Assembly: GCF_910596095.1 (NCBI RefSeq)
Contig: NC_056548.1
Coordinates: forward strand, 8,953,151 to 9,017,150
DNA: 64,000 bases
Origin: Thunnus maccoyii
Lineage: Eukaryota > Chordata > Actinopteri > Scombriformes > Scombridae
Reading direction: 5' to 3'
The position numbers and the translations under genes were made by a program. The notes beneath the pieces were generated by a model. That model was not told the DNA's origin. It ran no database searches and was given only the letters and a program-made list of their open reading frames with translations. Shown here piece after piece: positions 1 to 10,477 of the stretch (the first letter of the stretch is position 1; each line of letters opens with the position of its first letter).

Positions 1-690
1 TGTGTTTTTGCAGAAACAACACCCCCGATTACTTTAGATAAACCATGCTGTCAACAGTTTTCACTGGAAAACTAGTGAGATTTTTTTATGCTTTGAGTAA
101 ATAAAACGATAAGGTCTCTATCTAGGTAGGTTCTTTATGTGATTTGGATGAACATTTTAAGATGTCCAATTTAATCAGAATGATTAATTACTCTTCTAGT
201 GCATCCGTCTGTTCAGGGCATCAACTTTTCAGGAGCTAAGAAGAACAGAACTGTTTTCAGCCTTGTGACAAAGTAGTTTTCAGACGCTCCGATGGGTTTT
301 TAGCTTAAGCAGCATAAGAATTTTCTCAACCCATAAAAAAAACATTTCAATTTATCTGAAAATAAAAATTATGAAAGTTGATGATTCTTTTCATTGGACA
401 GTGGCAATATGTAAGAGCAGGCAGTGGACTTCTGAGGTTATATCCTCTGTAAAGTTATATCATTAAATTAAGTTGTTTGCTCAAAAATAAAATAAAATAT
501 TCTCTTTTTACCATTTTTTTTTTTGCTTTAAAATGCTGCTGTCTCCAACATAAATCCCCCTATCTACCCCCTTCCTACAGTGTCTTCTAAAACAAAATGT
601 GTGATGTAGACATTAACTATACAGTATGTGTGTATTTGTAAGTGTGCGAGAGGGAGGAATAAAAAAAAAAGAAAGAGCAGGAGCTGCAAA
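1..690. other. gene-free AT-rich sequence
   Basis: AT-rich sequence with short T and A runs near 515-525 and 661-672. I see no coding exon, RNA gene or recognisable repeat. Confidence 0.5.
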
Positions 691-900
691 GGGAACGGGG
701 CAGGAGAGAGTGCATTTGGCCATCCTGTTTGGTGCATTTTCAGGTGACCCGGGCCCCGCGCTGCATCCATCACGCAGAGACTGATTGAGCTGACCTTCAG
801 GCCTGCCCCGCCGACCTCCGGGCTTCCTGTTCTTTGTCAGCCTCTCACAATACCGCTGGTATCACACAGACAGGGGAGGTCTGAGAACCGACCAGGGGAG
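690..900. promoter_or_regulatory. candidate conserved non-coding element
   Basis: A block of unrepetitive, GC-balanced sequence between AT-rich and G-rich flanks. It has no usable open frame. It contains a GGGCCC-type core and a TGATTGAGCTGACC stretch. It looks like vertebrate conserved non-coding DNA, but that is judged by texture alone, because no second genome is available. Confidence 0.25.
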
Positions 901-1450
901 TCCACCCAGGCCAAAGCAGGGACGGTGGGGTGAGGGATGTAGGGAGGGAGGGTGGGGGGGGGGGAGCAGGGGGTAGAGAGGGTCTTCAGGGAGGGAGCTG
1001 AGGACCCCCTTTTCAATTTCACCCGGTCTTTCCAAATGAGAGAAAAGGCAGAGAGTGGTGTCCTCTGTCACCCTGCCACACAGGGACCTTTAAAAAGCAG
1101 CCTCAGTGGTTTCTCAAGTGAGGTGTCTTCTCAAGAGACAAAAAAAGAGGAGAAGAATGAGTGGGCGAAGAATTTAATTGTGGTCCTGTGTGAGCGACTG
1201 GCAGTGGGAGGATGGCCACTCTAGCATTTGTAAAAGGCCGAGCCAGTTTACTTGTCCTTCCTCTGTGCGTCTCTTTGGCCCTGTGAAATCTGAGGTGGGC
1301 TCAAGCAGAGAAGCTATATCACTGATCACTGATGGTTCTCAGGTAACTCTGGTTGCTTACTTAATAATAAAAGTACAGAAGTATTGTCAGTAAAATCTAT
1401 TTATAGAATAGCTTCACAATTTTTCAAGCCAGTCTTAACGGTGCCCAAAC

Positions 1451-1800
1451 TTTCAATGTAAGTAATTGAAAATCAAAATCCACAGTCCTCCTTCCCTACA
1501 AAAATATATTAAAAAGTTGATTTGAAACTAATATGAAGCTTCAGCGTCCAAATTAGTCACATCAACTCAATATCTTTCAAAGTTACAGTCTTTTCAGTGC
1601 CAAATTCCCTTTTTGTTATGATTTTTCCACTGCAGCTGGACAGGAAAACACTGTCCGTCGAGACATTAAGAGGGAAATTTTTACTAAGGAGACTGTAACT
1701 GTGGAAGATATCCACTTTATTTGACTGACTCATACAGCTGAAGACTCATATTATCCTCAGATAAACTTCAAAATACATTGATAGTGGATTTTTTTAATAG
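1451..1800. repeat. foldback MITE, copy 1
   Basis: The left half (from CAAAATCCACAGTCC near 1475) is the reverse complement, with mismatches, of the right half (ending ...AGTGGATTTTT near 1795). Both halves carry in mirror order the words ATATGAAGCTTCAGC / GTCTTCAGCTG, ATATCTTTCAAAGTTACAGTC and a CCAAATTCCC-like core. The same element, including the CTTTCAATGTAAGT lead-in, recurs in mbip intron 1 (40626-41130). This is a non-autonomous element able to form one long hairpin. I recognise the sequence as a dispersed fish repeat but cannot name the superfamily. Confidence 0.75.
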
Positions 1801-2225
1801 CCAGTATGAAACTATCCTTTAAAGTTTAAAAAAGTACTCATTCTGCTGAAGAAATATCCCCTGGGAGTGTTATATATTATATATTACATTATTAGACTGT
1901 TAATACATCAATGGCTAAGAAGCATTTTAGTTCAAAAGTAGTTCTAGTGTGAAGTGGACGTGGCGTTTGGGTCTCCTCCAAAGGATCACAAGATAAATCT
2001 GAGGGGTTGTGAGATGATCAATGAGGTAGGAAAGAAGAAAAGGCAAAGATTAGAGCAAAAAACACTTGTATGTATCTGGTTTGGGCCTCGAATAATTACA
2101 GTTTTTAAATGACACCATCTGAAATGTTTAGAGGGGAAAACACTCTTTGGTGGAACAACTTGAAATGTGACAAGGGGTCCCAACTAGTTTTTTTTTTACT
2201 ATCACTGGTGACAAGCCAAAAAGGT
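1800..2225. other. gene-free sequence
   Basis: AT-rich intergenic sequence with a T run at about 2190. Nothing further is supported. Confidence 0.4.
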
Positions 2226-2456
2226 TAAGAAACACTGATTTAATTTTTAATAATGTATTGTATTTTATAAGCTCCTCGTGTGTTTTTAAAATGTAAATTC
2301 TTACTCTAAAAAGTACAATATTTCACTCTAAAAAGTAGTAGAGTAGAAGTCTAAAGTAGCATAAAATGAAAATACTCAAACAAAGTACAAATACCTACAA
2401 ATTGTACTTATGCAGAATACTTGAGTAATGTGCTTAGTTACTTTCCACCACTGACT
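2225..2456 (-). repeat. dispersed fish repeat 'ACTTAAGTA' family, copy A
   Basis: It ends in CTTAGTTACTTTCCACCACTG and contains AGTACAAATACCTACAAATT, GAGTAGAAGT and AATGAAAATACTC. These are hallmark words of a dispersed repeat that occurs about eight times in this window. The orientation is opposite to copy B at 4470. It is non-coding and presumably a non-autonomous DNA transposon; the superfamily is not determined. Confidence 0.6.
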
Positions 2457-2623
2457 GTTGATTGAGAGCATCATCTGAACCACAAGCAAAGATTAAGTAA
2501 CTTAAATAAACATGCTGAATTATCTCTCATGTAAACTTTCAGTCTTTCAGCCTCTCTCACAACGCAACCTTTGTCTCTTTCTCTCCTGCTTATGCATGAA
2601 TGACAAGTACCTTGTGTCAGAGC

Positions 2624-2626
<3 letters not shown>

Positions 2627-2657
<31 letters not shown>
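2627..2657. repeat. (TG)n microsatellite
   Basis: About 15 uninterrupted TG units. Confidence 0.97.
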
Positions 2658-2660
<3 letters not shown>

Positions 2661-2819
2661 AGTTCTCACTGCACGAGGATACATGCAGCTTTGTCTGAAG
2701 TGCTCGCTGGTTACCATGACAATACGTCTTTGCGGGGGTTTGGAACAATCACCTACCTGTATTGCCTCCATGAACAAGTGATATTAATAAGATTTGTCCT
2801 TGGGCACCGACATACATGA

Positions 2820-3260
2820 CTGTTTGAATGATGGGTTTAATACATTGTGTTAATCAATCCTGGTTTTGTACAACTGCTTTCATCACATGGCCAGAATAAA
2901 TGTATTTTCCAACTGCACATGTGACGTACTTTCAACACAATATGTGCTGAGTGCTTGCAGTTTTGGTTTATTGTAAATAAAATCAATTGGTTTTCATGTA
3001 AAAGACTTGTTTCTGGGTTTTCTTTTTTCCCCTCCCCCCTCTTCTGATTTATTATTATCATTGGTGCTACTGTCATTATTATTTTTCACTATGTAATCTG
3101 TCTAGCCCTGTATGGTTTATTTGTACCCCCTCTGTTTCTATACATGTGCTTTACCATATTTTTAGCTTGTCTCTATAGACTGAATTGTTCTTGTTCTGTT
3201 TGTGTTCTTAACCACTAAACAAATAAATAAAGAGTTTACCAAAAAAAAAAAAAAAAAAAA
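2820..3260 (+). mobile_element. retroposed 3' end with poly(A) tail
   Basis: A 3'-UTR-like T-rich sequence ends in AATAAATAAA (about 3221-3230), then roughly 10 bases, then an uninterrupted run of about 20 A (3241-3260). A genomically encoded poly(A) tract just after a polyadenylation signal is the usual mark of an RNA inserted by LINE-type retrotransposition. I cannot identify the parent RNA; no coding part is recognisable upstream. A LINE 3' tail is the main alternative. Confidence 0.45.
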
Positions 3261-3479
3261 TCAATAATCCAGTATTGATTGACCCTCCCTTGAACATAAC
3301 AAAAATGATGTGTAAATAACTGTCTGCTAGCAAAGTTGTTATGTGCACTGCCAGCAAGAAACTGTGTAATAAAAATGTCTTAATGACAACTCAATCCATC
3401 TAAAAACAAACTGCAATCATACAAGAGTGCAAAAAAAAAAAACATCATTTAAACTTCATCTGCCCACTTGGACTCTGGT

Positions 3480-3690
3480 CACTAATTAAGTCATCAAGGA
3501 TCATGTTAAAAATGCAATCAAAAGGCTGATTGAGCTATCTTGAAGATGTTTTGTCAAAGCCGAGGGCGACACCGCCGTCCCACCGTCAGCTGCTCCTCGT
3601 CCCACAGTGTCCTGGCAGCACCTGGTCAGGATGCTGATCTGCTCTCACCGAGCCCAGACTGCAGGCCTGCGGCTCCACACACTGTAGCTC
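3480..3690. promoter_or_regulatory. candidate conserved non-coding element
   Basis: Unrepetitive sequence with homeodomain-type cores (CACTAATTAAGTCATC) followed by a GC-rich half with CAGCTG. It contains no open frame of note. The assignment rests on texture only. Confidence 0.25.
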
Positions 3691-3797
3691 CACTTCTTTT
3701 TTCTTTCTAATTCATTTGCAATGCTAATGCACAGGAGACAGCTGTCATCTTGCAGCAACCATGATCAATCCAAAGCCAGTGGAGGGTAGGGAGGGAA

Positions 3798-3824
3798 GGA
3801 GGAGGAGGAGGAGGAGGAGGAGGA
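3798..3824. repeat. (GGA)n microsatellite
   Basis: Nine GGA units in a longer purine-rich stretch. On the minus strand it reads as a proline run, which gives a spurious open frame. Confidence 0.95.
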
Positions 3825-3829
3825 AAAGA

Positions 3830-4470
3830 GGAAAAAAAAAGATAAATAAAACTGCAGGGTAAATAGGTCGGCCTATTATCTTCTGGCCTTGCATGGGTGC
3901 CGGTCCTTGAGAGCATGAATTTCAATGAAAGTCCCTTTCACCAGAGGACAGAAGAAAGAGAATAAAATATGGAAAGATGCCCACAAAAACAAATGAGAGC
4001 AGAAAATTAAAAGTGGAATGAAGGAAAGCAAACAAGTTTTGTTTTCAGCCGTCTTGTTGAAAGTACTCTTTATAAAGCAATGGAGGGCTTCATGAAGAGT
4101 TGGGTGCTTCTTCTTCTGAAATAACTCTTCAGCATCTATGCGTATGAGTGCCCTTCATTTCGAATGCAGATGTTTCTCTTCTTGAGAACACACATATCTG
4201 ATTACTCAGGTTGGTTTCCTATTTCCTCGAAGTGTGTCTGGCGAGCATTGTTTGAAACAATCCAATAGCAGCAACAACAATGTTCAAATATATATGACTT
4301 AAATTAGTTTCTCCTGGAAGTAATTTATATGCTCTTGTTGTAATGAGCCATTAATTGAAATACAGGCTTCTCTGCTCGTGCTATCATTGACTACGCCATA
4401 AGGTCAACTTTTATTTTACATTCATTCTACTTTTTCAGTGTAATTTCTGGTGTTCATAAAAGCAAAGTAT
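3830..4470. other. gene-free sequence
   Basis: Intergenic sequence without a recognisable gene or repeat. The part near 4300-4400 (TTAATTGAAATACAGGCTTC) is unrepetitive and could be regulatory. Confidence 0.35.
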
Positions 4471-5060
4471 GCAAAAAAGTGTAGGAAAGTAACTCAAGTA
4501 TATTTACTTCACTTTAGTTGAGTATTTTTAAGTGTTGCTTCTTTTCTAATGAACATTTCAGAGACAGAATTTGTACTTTTTACTCCACTACATTTATTTA
4601 TAGTTACGTTGCAGAATAAGATTTTGAAAACGTATGATGCCAAATCTGATTGTCATACATTGTACTTTAAACAGTATGTAAAATAGGGCTGCAACATTGA
4701 TTGTTTGAGCGACTCACAGAACCAAAAGATCATGTAAGACAAAGAAAAACAGCAAATTCTCTCATTTGAGAAGCTGTGACTAGGAAACGTTTGACATATT
4801 TGCTTGAAATACAACTTAAACAATGATTTGATTATTAAAATAGCTGCAGATTAACTTTCCTTTGATCAATTAACTGACTAATTGTTTCAGCTTCAATATA
4901 AAACAGATCAAATTAGCTCCATCTCAAGCATATTACAATTATTACTGATGCATTAACTTTGAAGTTAATGCATCAGTATTAAGAAATTACTATTAGTACA
5001 TAATAATACAGACAGGGGCCATTCTGCACTATTTATACTTTTGATACTTTAAGTATATAT
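4470..5060 (+). repeat. dispersed fish repeat 'ACTTAAGTA' family, copy B
   Basis: It reads AGTAACTCAAGTATATTTAC, then TTTTTACTCCACTACATTTA, then ATTAGCTCCATCTC, then TTAATGCATCAGTATT, then GGGGCCATTCTGCAC, the order I know for this abundant spiny-rayed fish repeat. It is the longest copy in the window. It contains a perfect palindrome at 4943-4978. Confidence 0.7.
4943..4978. repeat. perfect 17-bp inverted repeat
   Basis: The left arm TACTGATGCATTAACTT (4943-4959) and right arm AAGTTAATGCATCAGTA (4962-4978) are exact reverse complements around a 2-base centre. It lies inside the dispersed repeat copy B, where other copies carry only one arm (for example TACTGATGCAT at about 51040). Confidence 0.95.
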
Positions 5061-5084
5061 TATTCCTAACTGGCACAAATAGAA

Positions 5085-5602
5085 AACAATTCATAGACTC
5101 CAAATTGTACAGAATGTAGCAGCCAGACTACCAACAAAAACCAACAAAAGAGATCATATTATTCCCATCTTAATGTCTCTACATTAGCTACTATCTCTGA
5201 ATGACTTGTTCCTTACCAACCGGTGTGCAGTTTAAGGTCTCCAGACAAGAACTTGTTATTGGCAGTTCTCATGTCTATGTCAAGATACAAGACTAGAGGG
5301 GACAGAGCTTCTTGCTGTTAAGGAACTTAACAATGGAACAAGTTGCCCTACGAGCCCAGACTTGCAAAATCAGTATATCCTTTTAAATTGCTTCTGCAAA
5401 ATAACACATTTATCTCTGTCTTTTTTTTAATTGCTTCTGACAATGTAATTTTAGTGTATTCCCTTATTCAATTTGGGTAAATCACTTGTCGGCATGTGTG
5501 TATTTATATGTTTTTCCATTTTTTCCCCCTTGTAAAGCACTTTGTAATCTCTGGTTTTGATAACTGCTATTTAAATAAACCCTTATTATCATTATAACAT
5601 GC
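5085..5602 (+). mobile_element. LINE 3' fragment (L2/Rex1-like)
   Basis: At about 5110-5200 a broken plus-strand frame reads QNVAARL..TK..RDHI.PIL.SLH, the conserved C-terminal segment of L2/CR1-type LINE reverse-transcriptase proteins. It is followed by a 3' tail reading GTAAAGCACTTTGTAAT, then TGCTATTTAAATAAACCCTT, then ATTATCATTAT. That is the usual end of these elements in fish. The 5' part is missing and the frame has stops, so it is a dead 5'-truncated insertion. Confidence 0.7.
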
Positions 5603-5966
5603 TAACAATGACTTGTTTGGATGTTTTAATGCAGGATTTAAACTTGTAACACAGCATTTGTACACTTTTATTACCACTACTACATAAGTGGAAGACCTGA
5701 CTGCTTGCTCCTCCATTACAGTTAAAAAAATAACATAATAATAAAAATATGTTGAGTGCATTACTGAGTAACAGTAGCACAGCAGTGGCTACATAAGAGG
5801 TGCAAGGCAAAACATCCAGACAGTACTCTGTAATTTGTAAACCATATGATGACAATGGAGGTCAGTCAAGACACAAGAAGCCATTACTTTCCCTTCACTG
5901 CCTTCACTTTCTCTGCTAATAATGTTTGCCTAAACTGGATTGAGGGAAATGAGGTGGAAAACTCAG

Positions 5967-5969
<3 letters not shown>

Positions 5970-6011
<42 letters not shown>
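5970..6011. repeat. (TG)n microsatellite
   Basis: 21 uninterrupted TG units, opposed 140 bp downstream by a (CA)n tract. Confidence 0.97.
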
Positions 6012-6014
<3 letters not shown>

Positions 6015-6144
6015 GGATCTATTTCGGTATGGTGGGTGGGTTTGGTGTGAGGGGGGGGGACAATTGATTCCTGTTGTCAAGGAGTAGCGACAATGTTTCA
6101 TCTTAAGATGTCATCTCTCTCTATCTTTCTCTCTCTTTCTCACC

Positions 6145-6152
<8 letters not shown>

Positions 6153-6204
<52 letters not shown>
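6153..6204. repeat. (CA)n microsatellite
   Basis: About 26 uninterrupted CA units preceded by CACCCACCCACC. It is complementary to the (TG)n tract at 5970-6011. Confidence 0.97.
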
Positions 6205-6205
<1 letters not shown>

Positions 6206-6440
6206 GCCTGTTGATGTCACAGGCAGCAGCAGTAATCCCTGTGCTAGGCCGCCCAGATCATTATAGACTCTGATCTGCAGTCCCTGAAAGAGGGAATTAG
6301 CTGGGAACACAATCCCAGCGACCTCTGTGACACAGGGACAAAGCCTCAGCTGCTGGGGGTCCACATCTCTAAACCAGCCCATATGGCTCAGACAAAACTG
6401 TTACAATGGCCGCTACAATGGAAACACGGTGGGGAGGGTC
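6205..6440. promoter_or_regulatory. candidate conserved non-coding element
   Basis: Unrepetitive, GC-balanced block directly after the CA tract. It has several short palindromic words (CAGCTG, TGATCTGCAG) and no coding potential. Texture-based call only. Confidence 0.22.
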
Positions 6441-6696
6441 TGCCGGCCTGCCTCTGTGTGTGTGAGTGTCCCCGCAAGATCTGACAGTTTGTCTGTGTTT
6501 GTACACTAATATGTTGATCTCGAGTTGTGGATTGTCAAATGGGCAGCACGAGGAGTAGGACTTTTCTTTTAAGTAGTCCAAAAGTCTTTTTTAAGAGTCT
6601 CTTGTACAAATATTTTTGATGATTTTCAGTGAAGCGTTATGTAAAGATGTCCGGTTTCTGCCATGCTCCGTCATGCATCAGACCATGAGTTGAGGA

Positions 6697-6722
6697 TGTG
6701 TGTGTGTGTGTGTGTGTGTGTG
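6697..6722. repeat. (TG)n microsatellite
   Basis: 13 uninterrupted TG units. Confidence 0.95.
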
Positions 6723-6984
6723 CTCCTCCTATACACCCCTCAGCCTGTTTCCTATATGTAAGTCTTTCCTCTGCCCTTTCCCTGTGAGCTGATGGGTTTC
6801 CTAAGAGCCCCCCTGGTGTGTTCATGCTGAGCAGCTTTTTGTGTTTGTGAGAGATTGGAAAAGGCCCCCTGCTTTTTTAGAATACACACAAGAGCTCTCT
6901 CGCTCAGTCCGTCTGGCTCTCACACACACTCATACACGCACACAGTTTTTTTTTCCATATTTGTACGTGCACACAAACTTTCAC

Positions 6985-7955
6985 TTCAATTCAATACAAT
7001 TTTATTAATATCTGTAAGGGTAGTTAGACCCCTTATGCTCAAAACTTTACTTCATCAAGAAGATATGGAAATCTGCATTAGCCCGAATCGACACATGTTC
7101 ATTAAACACCATATTATTATATTTCCATTACTTAAAAGTCATGTTACACCAGTCAGTTATCCATAAGTGTCTCAATTTTGTGATAGATTCCAAATCAAAG
7201 AAGCTACAGTTATTTTTGGGATGTCCAATGTCTGTAAAATAATTATACTTCTCTACATACAATTGATGATAGAAACAATGCTAATGCAATTCTCAAAGAC
7301 TGGAAAACAAACACAAATTGATTTTCATCACACATTTGGAAAAACCTCGTCTGACTGCGGGTTGACTTGTGGCTTTTCGATACTATCTTTGGATTCAGTA
7401 GCGTTGTAGAGATTAACTTGTTTTGTCTTGACGTTTGTATAATTCCTGGTCATATTATTTTAAAATCACCTGCCTTAAAAGTGATCAGTGGAAGTTAATG
7501 TTACTCAGGAAATGTACCATGAAGACTAATTACAAACCACAATGCAAGAATATGTACTACAACCATATGTGCAAATCTCTCTCTCTCTATCTCTGTATCT
7601 CTCTATCAATGGTCATATACCAAACATAACAAACATGACTGGACAAAAGAGGATAAAAATATAAAAAATATAAGAACATTTTGCAAGCTGGTTAGTGCCT
7701 TGATTGCTGATAATAATGTACAAATGTATCATGTCAATCTTGTGGAAATACTTGGTCCATAATGGATAAGAAGTCAGTGATGTGGTGCTCATAAAAAAAA
7801 TATCATATTTGTAACAGGACCCAGATGCTGTACAGCCAGATAGCTAGCATGGAAACATAGTGAGTATTGCCTAAAGGAAATCCACATCATGCACAATTCC
7901 TGCTCTGCTAATAGATAGGTGTTTTACAGAATTCACAAACTGTCAGATGTCTATA
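6985..7955. other. gene-free sequence with a short repeat-like start
   Basis: It begins with TTCAATTCAATACAATTTTA, a word common at the ends of fish LINE/SINE insertions. The rest is AT-rich without a recognisable gene. The open frames of 60-100 codons here show no family resemblance. Confidence 0.35.
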
Positions 7956-8130
7956 CACCAAACACCTAGAGAGACAAATAGAGCTGGCAGATGTGAAGAT
8001 AAAAGTCCACAAGAAAAAACGGCAGGATATGAACCTTTAACATGGAAATCAAACGAAAGACACTGAGAGAAAGAAAACTGGACCCAGAAATCCTGAAACT
8101 AGAAAGGGAAATGATTTCAATGCACACTGT
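7955..8130 (+). pseudogene. remnant of Harbinger-type Myb/SANT-like accessory protein
   Basis: The plus strand reads LERQIELADVKIKVHKKKRQ, then a stop, then MEIKRKTLRERKLDPEILKL (about 7968-8110). This charged IELAD-x-KIKVHKKK coiled tail resembles the C-terminus of the Myb/SANT-like protein carried by fish PIF/Harbinger DNA transposons. The stop breaks the frame, and no transposase (DDE) part is recognisable nearby. The family resemblance is from memory. Together with the Harbinger/MITE-like end at 8640-8850 it suggests a decayed element. Confidence 0.4.
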
Positions 8131-8639
8131 AAGCATTGACTGTAACACAATGTATTAATCATTGTTGTTCTCTCTCCCAAGCTCCAAGCTGACAAGTGAT
8201 GACTGCAAAATAAAAAGGTCAAAACACATCGTAGTGTCCTCCCAGTTTCATGAATGTACAGTACACTATATAGTAAGATTATACAATTATGAAACCTAAC
8301 AACAAACTGTGTGCCACCAATTCCAAATAAAATATATGTGCACAGGGAAGAGTGACATACACTGTCCTTTATTAGTGAGGGATAGGCCTCATCAGCATTT
8401 CTAATCATCTCAAGATGTGCAATAATATATGTATTCATCAAACCTCTGACAGCAATATGAACAGTAATAATGACTATCACATGAATAATTATAAAAATGA
8501 TAATGGTTACAATTAAAATAACAGTGGACCTACTTAACTGAATGGCAATGTATCTGTGGTATTTTAAAGCAAGCTAATAAAAAATGAAGCAAAATATATA
8601 CAGAAGAACACGGAATAACTGTAAAACACATTTATTTCC

Positions 8640-8850
8640 GATCGAGAGTGACAGCTGACTGGTCAGATAGCACCAGGATTAATCAAGCCTGGCGGTTAGC
8701 CTGGTCTGGAGCAGGCTAGCTGCACAGAATAAATCTCCATGGTAACTTATGTGCCTCTGCTTTCGTGCAACTGAGTCACGGCTAAATTCAGCCAGGATAA
8801 CTGAAAAATCCTGGCTTAATCCCCTATCTAGGTTTTGTGCAACAGCCCCC
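8640..8850. mobile_element. MITE-like element end
   Basis: It contains AGGATTAATCAAGCCTGG on the left and CCAGGATAACTG...AATCCTGGCTTAATCC on the right, partly inverted to each other, and ends GGTTTTGTGCAACAGCCCCC. I recognise this terminal sequence from abundant small DNA transposons of fish. It may be the right end of the Harbinger-like remnant upstream or an independent MITE. Confidence 0.55.
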
Positions 8851-8879
8851 TGTTTACCCACATTAAAACACACTTTGTG

Positions 8880-9390
8880 TGTATGAAAACAAATATTTCA
8901 TGAGTTAGCAGGTTTCTTTTGGGTGTACTGTAGTTATTAGATAAGGTGTTAGGTAAGGTGTTGCATATGTCTTTTTATGTGAAATCTCTGGAGGACTCTG
9001 TTTAGTTGTCCTCTTTATGTTGTCTGGAGTATTAGTGGAGGCATAGTAAATGATAATGGGCTCTTATAATCTTGCGATGATGGACAGCAGTTGTGGAAGA
9101 TGTCAAATGATGAGGCTTTCTTTCTTTTTTTATTGTTTTGTGCGCACACTCTCATCTATTCACACTTCCACAAAGGCAACAGTGTTGGGAGATCTCGATG
9201 ATTTTCACTTATTTTAATCTATTCAGGAATTTAAGAGTGAATTCATTTCATATTTGCATGAAGTAGCCCGACATTCGTTACTTCCAACCTTATCTAGCAG
9301 GTCTAATAACCAGGAAAGCCTATAATAATAGTGCACCACATGCTGTATTATGATTTCTTTTAACAATTAATGTAATTCACTGACAAAAAA
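8880..9390. other. gene-free sequence
   Basis: Intergenic sequence, T-rich near 9120-9140. Nothing supported. Confidence 0.35.
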
Positions 9391-9780
9391 GTGCCGAGTA
9401 CTCAGTGCTGCTAAATGGTTATAAGGCTCCTGTTTTAACCTATCAGGCCGACTTATTTCTCTAATGGTCCTTGCTGATGTGAAGTGGGTTAGAGAGCAGG
9501 CTACGTTTCACTCAAATGGCACCCTTCATCAGATATTTAAAACACTGCCAGCGATTACACAAAGACTTATTGAGCTGCTTTTTAAGGTGAAAATATGAAC
9601 CCTGATCTGCGATGAGCCTCCACAAGACTTCCTTTCCAGGCGTGTGTCCTTTTTTCACCAGTATTAACGTTTGGCATGATCCTCGTCAAGTCAATATTGT
9701 TACAGCAGAGGTGCATTTTCTCCGGGGCCATATTCTCTCTTTCTCTTTTCTCTCCACTCTCTTCTCCACTCTTCACCCTC
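9390..9780. promoter_or_regulatory. candidate conserved non-coding element
   Basis: A long unrepetitive block with little simple sequence: TTATTTCTCTAATGGTCC, GATATTTAAAACACTGCC, TTATTGAGCTGCTTTTTAAG and GTATTAACGTTTGGCATG. An open plus-strand frame (9612-10001) crosses it but shows no domain and runs into a C-rich low-complexity tail, so I do not treat it as coding. It is one of the stronger candidates for an ancient enhancer by texture. Confidence 0.35.
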
Positions 9781-10059
9781 TCCAATTAGGGGAGCTCCAG
9801 CTGTGCACCAGTCAGGATCAGAGGGTCCTTCTATTAGCCAAATCCATTTGTGTAGCGATTGAATCACTCCCCAATCTTCTTTTTCGGTCCCCCCCCAGCC
9901 CCCACAACCCCAAATACACAAACAAATCCATAACCCCCCCCCTCAACACACACACGTCAGCCTCTCTGACAGCTCCACAAATCCCAACTCTGAAGAAATA
10001 GAAATATAACATATGTATATCCAAATCAACTGTGGGGAATGCCTCTACAAAAACATTTT

Positions 10060-10270
10060 TATTCAATTTAAGCTGTCTAATGCTGATTGATGGTGCTATT
10101 TCTGCAAATACAATAAGTGCTGAATTTCTTGGTGATGCTTTATTTTATGGCTCCATAATTTCCAAATAATTTCCTAAGAGGATTTAGAATGGAGATAATT
10201 TGGTACTTATAGGGGGAAAGGAAGTGCCTTAAATGAAAAACTCATTCATTATTAATTTATTGTTAGAAAT
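10060..10270. promoter_or_regulatory. candidate conserved non-coding element
   Basis: AT-rich but unrepetitive block rich in homeodomain and Fox-like cores (GCTGATTGATGG, TCCATAATTTCC, TTCATTATTAATTTATTG). It is the style of developmental-gene-desert enhancers; unproven. Confidence 0.3.
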
Positions 10271-10477
10271 GTTACCCTCCATATATGTGGACTTGGATGC
10301 TTGCCTGTAGACACATTTCTATTTTAATTTAGTTTAGTTTAGTTTTATTTCTGTCACACATCTGACCCCTATATTTTACAAAACATGCATCTTCCAATAA
10401 TATGTGTACAAAAGCTTGTTGAAAAAGGAAAATATAAAGTTTTTTTGTTTCTTTCTCCGAGTAACTGGCTAGTTTAT

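Noticed and set aside
3707..3925. Minus-strand frame with a proline run
   Set aside because: The proline run is the (GGA)n microsatellite; nothing else supports a gene.
8049..8480. 143-codon minus-strand frame
   Set aside because: Overlaps the transposon remnant on the other strand and has no domain.
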